Assembly: GCA_029582155.1 (NCBI GenBank)
Contig: CM055901.1
Location: 47,117,228-47,181,227, forward strand
From: Panopea generosa
Taxonomy: Eukaryota; Mollusca; Bivalvia; Adapedonta; Hiatellidae
Reading direction: 5' to 3'
Length of the DNA stretch: 64,000 bases
The position numbers and the translations under genes are program-made. The notes beneath the pieces were generated by a model that saw only the letters and a list, made by a program, of their open reading frames with translations, was not told the origin of the DNA and made no database searches. Below are positions 10,349 through 20,832 of the stretch, one piece after another. The first letter of the stretch is position 1. Every line of letters begins with the position of its first letter.

Positions 10349-10942
10349 ACAGAGCAGTAGTTGAGAATGAGATTTTTGAAAATGTTCAATTTTAACCTTT
10401 TTGTGACCCCACGTGACCCCTTTTGATGAGTCAATCCTTCAGTTGAACAAAATCTTAAAGAAGAGAGTATCAATGTAAAAACTGGTGACGTTTACAATCA
10501 CTGCATGGAGGTCCCTCAAACTGTTTGTTTAACTCCCAAAAAAACCTTTGGTCAAATTTAGGACTTCCACAGAGTTCACTGCCTACAAAGGGAAAACATT
10601 AAGAATTTTATGTAGACACTGTGGCATACCGTTTTTTCGTTGAATTGCACAGCAGTTATATAACCACTGGATATTGGACAAGTTCTTAAACCAGCCAGAT
10701 TCAACAATAAATGCCCTCTGCCACACGACTCACATTTTATTTAAGGGGAAACTAAGGAATTACATTCTCTGAAAGTTCAAGGCCTATGACTTTGATATTT
10801 TAAATGTACCATTATGTGATGGTTGGTTGAAAGGCATGGGGGTTAATTTGGATTCATCACATAGGCACAATTAAAGGGGAACTTACAAAAGAACATATCC
10901 TCTGAAATGTCTTTCATGTGTTGCCAGTAGAGTGATTCAAAC
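10349..10942. other. Resumed host repeat, then unassigned sequence
   Basis: The first 100-130 bp continue the 360-bp repeat broken by the transposon. The remainder, to the next array, shows no gene or family repeat that I recognise. Confidence 0.5.
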
Positions 10943-11695
10943 CTCTTGAGTCTCTTATTCTATTTTGATATCTCTGTGACCTTGACCCACACAAACCTTT
11001 TGGGTCTATTATTCTATTTGGGTATCTCTGTGACCTTGACCCACACAAACCTTCTTGGGTGTCTTATTCTATTTTGGTATCTCTGTAACCATTACTCACA
11101 CAAGCCCTCTTGGGTATCTTATTCTATTTGGATATCTTTGTGACCTTGACACAAATCTTCTTGGGTCTCTTATTCTATTTGAGTTTCTATGTGACCTTGA
11201 CCCACACAAACCTTCTTTGATCTCTTATTCTATTTAGGTCTCTGTGACCTAACCCACACAAACCCTCTTTGGTCTCTTATTCTATTTGGGTATCTTTGTG
11301 GCCTTGACACAAACATTCTTGTGTCTTTTATTCTATTTGGGTCTATGTGACCTTGACACAAACATTCTTGGGTCTCTTATTCTATTTGAGTATCTATGTG
11401 ACCTTGACACAAACATTCTTGGGTCTCTTATTCTATTTGGGTCTCAGTGACCATGACACAAATATTCTTGGGTCTCTTATTCTATTTGGGTCTCTGTGAC
11501 CTTGACACAAACATTCTTTGGTCTCTTATTCTATTTGGGTCTCTATGACCTTGACACAACCATTATCGGGTCTCTTATTCTATTTTGGTATCTCTGTGAC
11601 CCTCACACAAACATTCTTGGGTCTCTTATTCTATTTGGGTCTCTGTGACCTTGACACAAAAATTCTTTGATCTCTTATTCTATTTAGGTATCTGT
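10943..11695 (+). repeat. Minisatellite, about 50-bp unit, about 14 copies
   Basis: The unit contains TCTTATTCTATTTGGGTATC, then TCTGTGACCTTGACACAAAC, then ATTCTTGGG. Nine of about 14 units keep TGACCTTGA exactly, the reverse complement of TCAAGGTCA, the extended half-site bound by ERR/SF-1 nuclear receptors. Length varies by small indels, so the hydrophobic open frames through it (65 and 60 codons) are not coding. Confidence 0.9.
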
Positions 11696-12234
11696 TTTTT
11701 TTGTGCTCAATATTTACGTGTTATGATTCATTTTATTTCATTATGCAGATTCATTCATTCATTCCTATATACCATACTTACTTTGCATATGGAAAATGAG
11801 CCTTGAATATTTATCTATCCTATGCTATCAATATCATAAAAGCCTTTCATGTGAAGCTTGCCTCAAACAATTTTTTTTTTTTTTCTTATCACATTTCCAT
11901 TTATATTAGCGATTATCAAGGTAATCAACACTTCCCAAAATTGTTTCCTTGGTTATTGCATCAAACAATACATTTTTTGAATGCTAAATTCAATTAATAA
12001 GTGGTTCTGTTACACTGATTGTCCACCAATGGGATATTTGGAGACTTGGAACAAATTGGCACATTTACTGAATCAATACTAAGTCAAGCCTCTTAAGAAT
12101 ACAGATTGAACCCATCGTCCAAGTGTCTGGATGACAATGAAGTTGACCAGCGGCACAATTAGAGTGATAAATCACAACTTGCCGTTAGAATGATCAGTTG
12201 ACAATTCCTCTTCTCTCTCATCTGCATGCTATAT
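11696..12234. other. Unassigned spacer between arrays
   Basis: It contains a poly-T run near 11871-11884 and short direct repeats (ATTCATTCATTC). No gene or repeat family was recognised. Confidence 0.5.
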
Positions 12235-13640
12235 TTCCCCTGTCTATAATAGTACCTAGTATATATATTTTACAACAAGGAACTGACATGTTTATTTACC
12301 CTGTCTATAGAAGTGCCTCCTATATTTTTGTTACAGCAAGAAACTGACAAGTTTATTTTCCCTGTCTATAAAAGTGCATCCTATTATATTTTACAACAAG
12401 GAACTGACATGTTTATTTACCCTGTCTATAGAAGTGCCTCCTATATTTTTGTTACAGCAAGAAACTGACAAGTTTATTTTCCCTGTCTATAAAAGTGCAT
12501 CCTATTATATGTTACAACAAGGAACTGACATGTTTATTTTCCCTGTCTATAGTAGTGCATCCTAAATATATTTAGAACAAGGAACTGACATGTTTATTTT
12601 CCCCGACTAGAGAGGGCTATCCTATATTTATCTTACAGCAAGGAACTGATATGTTTATTTTCCCTATCTGTAGTACTGCATCCTATATATATTTAGAGCA
12701 AGGAACTGACATGTTTATTGTCCCTGTCTATAGTTAGGAGTGCCTCCTATATGTATGTTACAGCAAGGAAATGACATGTTTATTGTCTCTGTCTATAGTA
12801 ATGCATCCTATATTTATGTTACAGCAAGGAACTGACATGTTTTTTATCCCTGTCTATAGTAGTGCATCCTATATTTATGTTACAGCAATGAACTGACATG
12901 TTTGTTATCTCTGTCTATAGTAGTGCATCCTATATTTATGTTACAGCAATTAACTGACATGTTTATTGTCCCTGTCTATAGTAGTGCATCCTATATCTAT
13001 GTTACAGCAAGGAACTGACATGTTTATTGTCCCTGTCTATAGTAGTGCATCCTATATCTATGTTACAGCAAGGAACTGACATGTTTATTGTCTCTGTCTA
13101 TAGTAGTGCATCCTATATTTATGTTACAGCAAGGAGCTGACATGTTTATTGTCCCTGTCTACAGAAGTGCCTCCTATATTTTATGTTACAGCAAGGAAAT
13201 GACATGTTTATTGTCTCTGTCAATAGTAGTGCATCTTATATTTATGTTACAGCAATGAACTGACATGTTTATTGTCCCTGTCTATAGAAGTTCCTCCTAT
13301 ATTTATGTTACAGCAAAGAACTAACATGTTTAATGTCCCTGTCTATAGTAGTGCTTCGTATTATATGTTACAACAAGGAACTGACATGTTTATTTTCCCT
13401 GACTATAGGAGCGCATTCTATATTTATGTTACAACAAGGAACTGACATTTATTTTCCCTGACTATAGGAGCGCATCCTATATTTATGTTACAACAAGGAA
13501 CTGACATTTATTTTCCCTGACTATAGGAGCGCATCCTATATTTATGTTACAACAAGGAACTGACATGTTTATTTTCCCTGACTATAGGAGCGCATCCTAT
13601 ATTTATGTTACAACAAGGAACTGACATGTTTATTTTCCCC
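12235..13640 (+). repeat. Minisatellite, about 60-bp unit, about 23 copies
   Basis: The unit contains CCCTGTCTATAGTAGTGCAT, CCTATATTTATGTTACAGCA and AGGAACTGACATGTTTATT. Copies at the right end (13380-13630) share the variant GACTATAGGAGCGCATCC and are almost identical, as in recent local duplication. Each unit contains a splice-acceptor-like ACAG but no conserved frame. Confidence 0.9.
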
Positions 13641-14281
13641 AATTTTAAAGTGTGAGGGAAAACACGAAGTGCTTTTAGGGGATTTCTTCCCGTCTGCAAA
13701 GATAGACAGTGATCATCTTACATGGAATCACAAAGGCTACAAATCTTAGAAGATTCAGTAAATCAGGAATGAACTTGACAAACTTATTTGCATATCTAAG
13801 TATATATATGGAAGATCTGTTTCCAAATAATTTCATTTCAGAACCCTTATACATATTGCGCTAGAATCCATATAAAAACTAATTTAATATCTTGAGAAAA
13901 GTTTTAATTTTCATTTTGCAACTGAAGGGCAAGACTGAGAAGCCTACAATATTAGCTACAAACAGGCAACTGAAACAGCTCTACAATATGATCAATACTA
14001 TATAGATGTACACGACTGTTAGATGTCAATTAAACATAGTTACTTCATTAGATTTATTTTCTAAATGGGGTTAACACCATTATCAACACAAGGTAGTGAC
14101 AGGTTATATAAGCAGGGCTGAAAAATCCACTCGGCCACTCGCCATGACAAGTGAACATTTGGTCAGGGTGAGTAAGATCTAAGAAACTGACCTAATATTT
14201 CTTTGACTGTAAGCATTCAATAAACAATGTTGGAAAGGGAGGACTAGTAGATTTTAAAAAAAAAAAATTAAGCTCTGATAA
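13641..14281. other. Unassigned stretch
   Basis: AT-rich DNA with no recognised gene, exon or repeat family. A poly-A run lies near 14256-14268, next to the SINE that follows. Confidence 0.5.
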
Positions 14282-14445
14282 GTATACGGCATATCCAGCT
14301 ATATTGGTGAAGGAAGACATCAGAATGAATATGCAGAGACACAATCATCACTGTAAAGTAACTGCCAAACTTTCTGACATAAAATTGGACTAAGTTTGGC
14401 TCAAACCCATGACCTCAGCAGTAAGAGGTCTGTGGTCAATAAACA
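14282..14445 (-). mobile_element. tRNA-derived SINE, family 4 (tRNA-Leu-like), partial
   Basis: On the plus strand it reads GGCATATCCAG, ATTGGTGAAGGAAGACATCA, GCCAAACTTTCT, then GGCTCAAACCCATGACCTCA, the reverse of box B. The order matches the copies at 39315-39470, 41690-41850 and 58085-58278. The last carries the clear tRNA-Leu-type head GAGTGGTCTAAGGC on the minus strand. The body here is diverged and the head incomplete. Confidence 0.6.
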
Positions 14446-15066
14446 GACAAATTCAATAATTGATTATTATATTATAAATTTTCTTATATCATACATTATG
14501 CTACTAATTATCATAATCAATTATTGCAAATTATATCACTTATAAAATTGAGTTTAGCCTAGTGTTAACCTTGACACTAGAAATTATTAATTTTCTATCA
14601 TTTAAATCCTGCCAATAATTTTGAATACCATAATATTAATTAAATATCCATAAATAATTGGACTACAGAAAACTATGATTTTACATCGTTTGTTATGAAC
14701 AGGGTATATTAATCCAGCTACTGACCAGTATCCATGGATGGGACAGATTTGATATACATAGACAAACTCTTAACTGCTTTCTTACATGCCAGATTTCAGA
14801 CAGAGGCACTAAAAACACTCGCTACATATATGTATGTATTCTCCTGCTGTTGCCATAGTAAGGGGGAAATGACTATTACCCACAAACCACATACATGATC
14901 TTCACCCACAGACATGAGCAGACAAGACCACAAATTATGCAGTTATGGCCAACAAAATCAAGCATAATCACAACACACAGATGGGACTGATACATTAAAT
15001 GTTGGACTGTGACCTCATAATGTAGGTAAACTGATGGTATATAACACAAAGACGAACCATCACCAT
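14446..15066. other. Unassigned stretch
   Basis: AT-rich DNA with no coding signal or recognisable repeat. Its right edge supplies the target duplication of the next SINE. Confidence 0.5.
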
Positions 15067-15078
15067 TCAGCTTAAACT

Positions 15079-15373
15079 AACCGCAGCAATGGTCTAGGGG
15101 TAGAATGTCTGCCTCCCATGCAAAATGTTGTGGGTTTGATCACCAGCAGAGTCATACCAAAGACTTGAAAAATGGTACTAGAAGCTTTCACATTTGTTGC
15201 TCAGCATTTAGAGGATAGTTCTAGGTTTGATCTGCCTGTTGTCATTACAATGTGACAGGGTGAGGTATCATTCTATGTGACTGTGGCATGATACTCCAGT
15301 GTGGCAGCGCTTAGTATACTGTATATATAATTGAAATATTGCTGAAAGCATCGCTAAAACGCCATACAACAAC
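15079..15373 (+). mobile_element. tRNA-Gly-derived SINE, family 1, with 12-bp target duplication
   Basis: The head GCAATGGTCTAGGGGTAGAA is box A-like and resembles tRNA-Gly, with CTCCCATGC as a CCC anticodon-like loop. TGGGTTTGATCACC is box B. The body carries ACCAAAGACTTGAAAAATGG and GGCATGATACTCCAGTGTGG, shared with 29712-29992, 54804-55108 and 58296-58645. The tail is GCTAAAACGCCATACAACAA. The direct repeats TCAGCTTAAACT at 15067-15078 and 15374-15385 flank it exactly. The right copy of this duplication became part of the adjoining minisatellite. Confidence 0.85.
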
Positions 15374-17438
15374 TCAGCTTAAACTGGTAAACACTCCCTC
15401 GCTAAAACCCATTACAACAACTCAGCTTAAAGTGGTAAACTTCCTTGTTAAAACCCCATACAACAACTGAGCTTAAAGTGGTAAACTTCTTTGTTAAAAC
15501 CCCATACAACAACTCAGCTTAAACTGGTAAACTCCCTCACTTAAACCCCATACAACAACTCAACTTAAACTGGAAAAATTCCTCGCTAAAACCCCACACA
15601 ACAACTCAGCTTAAAGTGGTAAACTTCCTTGTTAAAACCCCACACAACAACTCAGCTTAAAGTGGTAAACTTCCTCACTAAAACCCCATACAACAACTCA
15701 GCTTGTACTGGTAAACTTCCTCACTAAAACCCCATACAACATCACTTACTCAGCTTAAAGTGGTATACTTCCTTGTTATAAAACCCCATACAACAACTCA
15801 GCTTAAATTGGCAGCTCCCTCGCTAAAACCCCATACAACAACTCAGCTTAAAGTGGTAAACTTCCTTGTTAAAACCCCATACAACAACTCAGCTTAAACT
15901 GGTAAACTTCCTTGTTAAAACCCCACACAACAACTCAGCTTAAAGTGGTAAACTTCCTTGTTAAAACCCCACACAACAACTCAGCTTAAAGTGGTAAACT
16001 TCCTTGTTAAAACCCCACACAACAACTCAGCTTAAAGTGGTAAACTTCCTCACTAAAACCCCATACAACAACTCAGCTTGTACTGGTAAACTTCCTCACT
16101 AAAACTCCATACAACAACTCAGTTTGTACTGGTAAGCTTCCTCACTAAAACCCCATACAACAACACTTACTCAGCTTAAAGTGGTATACTTCCTTGTTAA
16201 AACCCCATACAACAACTCAGCTTAAAGTGGTAAACTTCCTCACTAAAACCCCATACAACAACTCAGCTTGTACTGGTAAACTTCCTCACTAAAACCCCAT
16301 ACAACAACTCAGCTTGTACTGGTAAACTTCCTCACTAAAACCCCATACAACAACTCAGCTTGTACTGGTAAACTTCCTCACTAAAACCCCATACAACAAC
16401 TCAGCTTGTACTGGTAAGCTTCCTCACTAAAACCCCATACAACTCAGCTTAAACTGGTTAACTTCCTCGCTAAAACCTCATACAGCAACTCAGCTTAAAT
16501 TGGCAGCTCCCTCGCTAAAACCCCATACAACAACTCAGCTTAAAGTGGTAAACTTCTTTGTTAAAACCCCATACAACAACTCAGCTTAAACTGGTAAACT
16601 TCCTTGTTAAAACCCCACACAACAACTCAGCTTAAAGTGGTAAACTTCCTTGTTAAAACCCCACACAACAACTCAGCTTAAAGTGGTAAACTTCCTCACT
16701 AAAACCCCATACAACAACTCAGCTTGTACTGGTAAACTTCCTCACTAAAACCCCATACAACAACACTTACTCAGCTTAAAGTGGTATACTTCCTTGTTAA
16801 AACCCCATACAACAACTCAGCTTGAACTGGTAAACTTCCTTGTTAAAACCCCATACAACAACTCAGCTTAAACTGGTAAACTTCCTTGTTAAAACCCCAC
16901 ACAACAACTCAGCTTAAAGTGGTAAACTTCCTTGTTAAAACCCCACACAACAACTCAGCTTAAAGTGGTAAACTTCCTTGTTAAAATCCCCACACAACAA
17001 CTCAGCTTAAAGTGGTAAACTTCCTTGTTAAAACCCCACACAACAACTCAGCTTAAAGTGGTAAACTTCCTCACTAAAACCCCATACAACAACTCAGTTT
17101 GTACTGGTTAGGCTCTCACTAAAACCCCATACAACTCAGCTTAAACTGGTAAACTTCCTCGCTAAAACCTCATACAGCAACTCAGCTTAAATTGGCAGCT
17201 CCCTCGCTAAAACCCCATACAACAACTCAGCTTAAAGTGGTAAACTTCTTTGTTAAAACCCCATACAACAACTCAGCTTAAACTGGTAAACTTCCTTGTT
17301 AAAACCTCACACAACAACTCAGCTTTAAGTGGTAAACTTCCTTGTTAAAACCCCACACAACAACTCAGCTTAAAGTGGTTAACTTCCTCACTTAAAACCC
17401 CATACAACAACTCAGCTTGTACTGGTAAACTTCCTCAC
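15350..17438 (+). repeat. Minisatellite, about 43-bp unit, about 48 copies, with 692-bp higher-order period
   Basis: Each unit is GCTAAAACCCCATACAACAA, CTCAGCTTAAACT and GGTAAACTTCCT or a variant. These three parts are the SINE tail, the SINE target duplication and the flanking host DNA. The array thus began as a tandem duplication across the SINE 3' junction. The variant AATTGGCAGCTCCCTCGC recurs at 692-bp intervals (gcttaaat at 15801, 16493 and 17185), showing block duplication of about 16 units. It ends at the TTAA of the next element. Confidence 0.9.
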
Positions 17439-17499
17439 TTAAAGGGACACATGACAATGAACATTATTTTGAACATTTTGAAAAAGTATCTAAAAAATA

Positions 17500-17722
17500 A
17501 TTTAAGTTTAAACTTATTTATCTTTCTTCAATTCCAAATAAAGTTCTTATACAACTTATACAAATCATTCTTGAAGAATGCCTGGGTACAACCAGCACAA
17601 AACATATGTGGAAAAAGTGTCTTGCTCAAGGATACCACACATGGCCCTGGAGGAGGACTGAACCCATGACCCTCCAATCATGGGTTTGGTGCTCTATTGC
17701 TGGACCAAGCACTCCACATAAA
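17500..17722 (-). mobile_element. tRNA-derived SINE, family 3, inside the TTAA element
   Basis: Reading the plus strand: tail AAGTTTAAACTTATTTATC, body CATATGTGGAAAAAGTGTC and GCTCAAGGA, then the reversed box B GAACCCATGA and the reversed head GCTGGACCAAGCACTCCACA. It matches 19853-20064 and 41195-41412 in reverse. The 72-codon frame 17451-17669 runs through it and is not a gene. Confidence 0.75.
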
Positions 17723-17844
17723 ACTTGCGCCATCATGCAACCTTTCAGAGTAAAAGTTAGTAAAAAAAAAAACATCTTTTAAAAATATAAATTGATATCA
17801 TACCAATGGTTGGCGTAGATGCCAACACCTGGATTTTTTTCAAT

Positions 17845-18495
17845 CATTTACCAGAGTTATGTCCCTTCCCAAGATAGAAACAACCTGAAGAGGCAGCATA
17901 GTTTATTTATTACAAACCAGAATTATGTCCCTTCCGCTAATAGAAACAAACTAAATGGACAGTGTAGTATATTACATACTTTATTACAGTTACAGTTATA
18001 TTACAGTTCTCTCTTCCCAAAATAAAAACAAACTGAAGGGATGGCGAAATATATTACATACCAGATTTAAGTTCCTTCCCAAAATAGAAACAAACTTAAG
18101 GAACGGCGTAGTATATTACATACAAGATTTAAGTTCCTTCCCAAAATAGAAACAAACTTAAGGAACGGCGTAGTATATTACATACAAGATTTAAGTTCCT
18201 TCCCAAAATAGAAACAAACTGAATGGACAGCGTAGGATATTACATACAAGATTTAAGTTCCTTCCCAAAATAGAAACAAACTGAATGGACGGCGTAGGAT
18301 ACTACATACCAGATTTAAGTTCCTTCCCAAAATAGAAACAAACTGAAAGGATTGCATAGTTTAATACATACCAGATTTAAGTTCCTTCCAAAAATACAAA
18401 CAAACTGAAGGGACGGCGTAGTATATTACATACTTGTTTTAAGTTCCTTCCCAAAATAGAAACAAACTGAAGGGATGGCGTAGTATATAAACATA
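17845..18495 (+). repeat. Minisatellite, about 60-bp unit, 10-11 copies
   Basis: The unit contains ACATACAAGATTTAAGTTCC, TTCCCAAAATAGAAACAAAC and TGAAGGGACGGCGTAGTA. The first copies (17845-18050) are more diverged than the middle ones. It lies wholly inside the TTAA element, so it expanded within that element. Confidence 0.9.
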
Positions 18496-18582
18496 CTAGG
18501 GTAATTTAATTTCATATTTGCATCACATAGATAAACAATCTTCAGATATTTTTATAATGTTTTGCAAAATTGCTGTGTCCCT

Positions 18583-19480
18583 TTAAAATCTCCATCCACT
18601 GCACTGACTTACTCTTCACAAATATTGATCCTTGTTACCATCCTTCATCGTTGTGGTAGTCAGACACTCCTGCACCTTTTATGTACATGCATGCATTTAA
18701 TACGTTTATTATTACACATTTTACCTTGAGGGGTGGAGGGGGGGTGAATTTCTGACTGATTTCTTGAATAAAATTGATTTCACCTTAGGTTTTATAAATA
18801 ATTATAAAAAAAACAGATTTAACTAGCACTCAATAAATAATACTATAAACACATTAAATTGCAATCAGTTTTGTTATTATCAAAAATTGTGCATTTCGTT
18901 AGTTTAATGAGGCATTAATGGAACAAGTCTAAAAGTCATGATTCATGCACAACTACCCATTAAGATCATGAAGTTTCATGGAAATCCAACAATAACTATG
19001 GCAGAAGTTTACACAATAAACTTCAAGGCTGTAAAACAATGTCAAGCACAACTAACTACATATCATGATGTCCATGTATATGAAGTTGTATGCTTAGTTA
19101 CATTGAAATCCAACTAAGAAAGCAGTTCACATTACAAGTTTCAGTGATGATCTACAGAAAAATATAAGTCCAAGGGTGATAACTCTGCATGATAAATGTT
19201 AAGCCTCAGATACAATATGACATGCATAACTACACATTATCATAAGTTTAGCTGAAATTTAACAAAAAAATCTCTGGAACTGTTGGAAGTAATTTGCTTC
19301 AGAAGTTTAAGTATGACAATTAACAACAAAACATAATATGTCCAAGGGCAATAACTTTGCATGATTAGGATCAATGTCATCAAATATATATCAACTACTG
19401 GTACACATCATCATGATCATGTCCAACAAAAACTGTGGAAGTAGTTTATGTCACAAGATTTATACTCATTAACACCCAAA
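18583..19480 (+). repeat. Degenerate tandem-core repeat
   Basis: From about 18880 three units of about 170-200 bp recur. They share CATGAxTTCATGGAAATCCAA, GTCCAAGGGxxATAACTxTG and CATGATAAA blocks, heavily diverged. This is the same style of repeat as the core-unit elements elsewhere, without recognisable ends. The first 300 bp hold nothing recognised. Confidence 0.5.
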
Positions 19481-19852
19481 TAAACAACACACCAACTAAC
19501 CCACAAAACAACCAAGCCTGCTGTAACCCTCTCCCACCCAAACTTTGTTTTGTGGGTGTAAGACAAATCTTAAAAAAGAGTAAAGAATAGTAAAACTTAA
19601 CTTACCTATAAGGTTTGGAGCAGCAGCAAAACAGCACATAAAAAGAAAAAAGAAATTAATACATTAGTTCTGTGTTTTGCATTTACATTTATTAGCAAAT
19701 GTCAGATTTTTTTCCTCCAAAGAAACTGCTCTAAAGACACATTTTTGTTTAAATATGCTTCCACAGTGCTGACTTTAAAGTTAAAGGCATATCCAAATAT
19801 CTCAATTGTCTCACTTATTTGCTTACCCCTTTCCACAAGTACATTTTTTTAT
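19481..19852. other. Unassigned stretch with a minus-strand donor-like site
   Basis: On the minus strand near 19590 the sequence reads CCTTATAG^GTAAGTTAAG, a strong donor consensus. The preceding sequence gives no convincing exon compatible with the PDE4-like exon at 26.3 kb, because the nearest acceptor yields an in-frame stop. No gene is called. Confidence 0.3.
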
Positions 19853-20064
19853 GTGGAGCGTGTTGTCCAGTGGTAAAGCAACGAACCCATAACCGAAGGA
19901 TCATGGGTTCGATCCTCCGCCACAGCTATGCGTGATGTCCTTGAGTGAGACAGTTTTTCCACATGTGCTTAGTACTGGTTCTACCCAGGAAGACTTCGGG
20001 AGTGATTTGTCTCAGTTGTATAAACTTGTTTCACAATCGATGTAAAATAAATAAGTTTAAACTA
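19853..20064 (+). mobile_element. tRNA-derived SINE, family 3 (Met-like anticodon loop), near full length
   Basis: The head GTGTTGTCCAGTGGTAAAGC is box A and GGGTTCGATCC box B. The loop carries CCCATAACC, giving CAT. The body contains TTTTTCCACATGTGCTTAGT and GTACTGGTTCTACCCAGGA. The tail ends in AAAATAAATAAGTTTAAACT. Matches occur at 17500-17722 (minus), 41195-41412 and 51238-51402. The head is too mismatched to be a functional tRNA gene. Confidence 0.8.
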
Positions 20065-20654
20065 TTATTTTTATTAATCAACACCAGTTTATGCCAATTA
20101 CCACCTGAGTGAGAAAGATTTGTTATTGTTCCTCAATATTTTATCCTGCCTACATTTTTGTGTCTCTGTCTGTCTATCTGTCTGTCCATCCATCTGTCCA
20201 TCTGTTTGTCATAAGTGTACCTTTTGAAGCTGTGTGTTTTACCATCCAGCATCAATGTGTTTTCTATGTGCCATTGACATCCAATAGGAGGCCTGCTCAC
20301 AGTTACCTCTAACTAAACTAGCGCATGTCCTCTCTTAGTCATTACTATGCATAATATATACTCACTGAGACTGTACTACCCAGTGAGCCCATATAACCAT
20401 CAGTAACATACCAAAATAATATATTGAAAAGTTCTACATGCTCAGGTTAGACTAAAACTGATATTGCAACATATTTTGTGATATATCAAAGGAGACATGC
20501 AATTTCAATTTGATAATGATTGAATCTGTCATACTGGCTACATATTGTTGAATTTGTTTCATTAATTAGAAAGAGTCCAAATGACACAACTCTGATTGAA
20601 CTACTGTTTTTGGTCCTGTTTTGGCAAAAAATGAAGTTCAAAGTAATTCATAGT
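20065..20654. other. Unassigned stretch with an impure TCTG/TCCA microsatellite
   Basis: The microsatellite lies at about 20161-20212. Nothing else is recognised. The 67-codon frame 20109-20312 reads through the microsatellite and is not called. Confidence 0.5.
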
Positions 20655-20832
20655 TATATATCTGTAATCGGTCACCTCTATTGAGCAGCCACTTGTCTAA
20701 AGCAGCCACATTTGCTATTTCCCATTTCTATGTTTTCAGAGCAGCTAACCTGTATTAAGCAACAACCTGTCTTAAAAGATCACTTTTGCTCCTTCCCTTG
20801 AATGGCTGCTTAAGACAGGTTTGACTGTAAAT
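20655..20832 (+). mobile_element. MITE with CCTGT termini, best-preserved copy
   Basis: The right end is GGCTGCTTAAGACAGGTTTG followed by ACTGTA; the left end TCGGTCACCTCTATTGAGCA is partly eroded. The body phrases CTTGTCTAAAGCAGCCAC and CACTTTTGCTCCTTCCCTTG match 8588-8775. It is non-autonomous. Confidence 0.65.

Larger units (their letters stand above)
17443..18582. mobile_element. TTAA-flanked non-autonomous element, 1,140 bp
   Basis: The ends are inverted: AGGGACACATGACAATG on the left, and AGGGACACAGCAATTTTGC as the reverse complement on the right. Both are followed outward by TTAA (17439-17442 and 18583-18586), the target duplication typical of piggyBac and Kolobok elements. It has no transposase. 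Inside it are a minus-strand SINE and a 60-bp minisatellite. The left TTAA lies in the last unit of the neighbouring array. Confidence 0.75.

Noticed and set aside
10943-17438. Direct-repeat arrays that might suggest CRISPR
   Set aside because: Units are contiguous with no unique spacers, and the context is eukaryotic with SINEs and introns.
19853-19925. Possible functional tRNA gene (CAT loop)
   Set aside because: Box A and B are good, but the stems are mismatched and the sequence continues into a body and tail shared with three other loci, so it is a SINE head.
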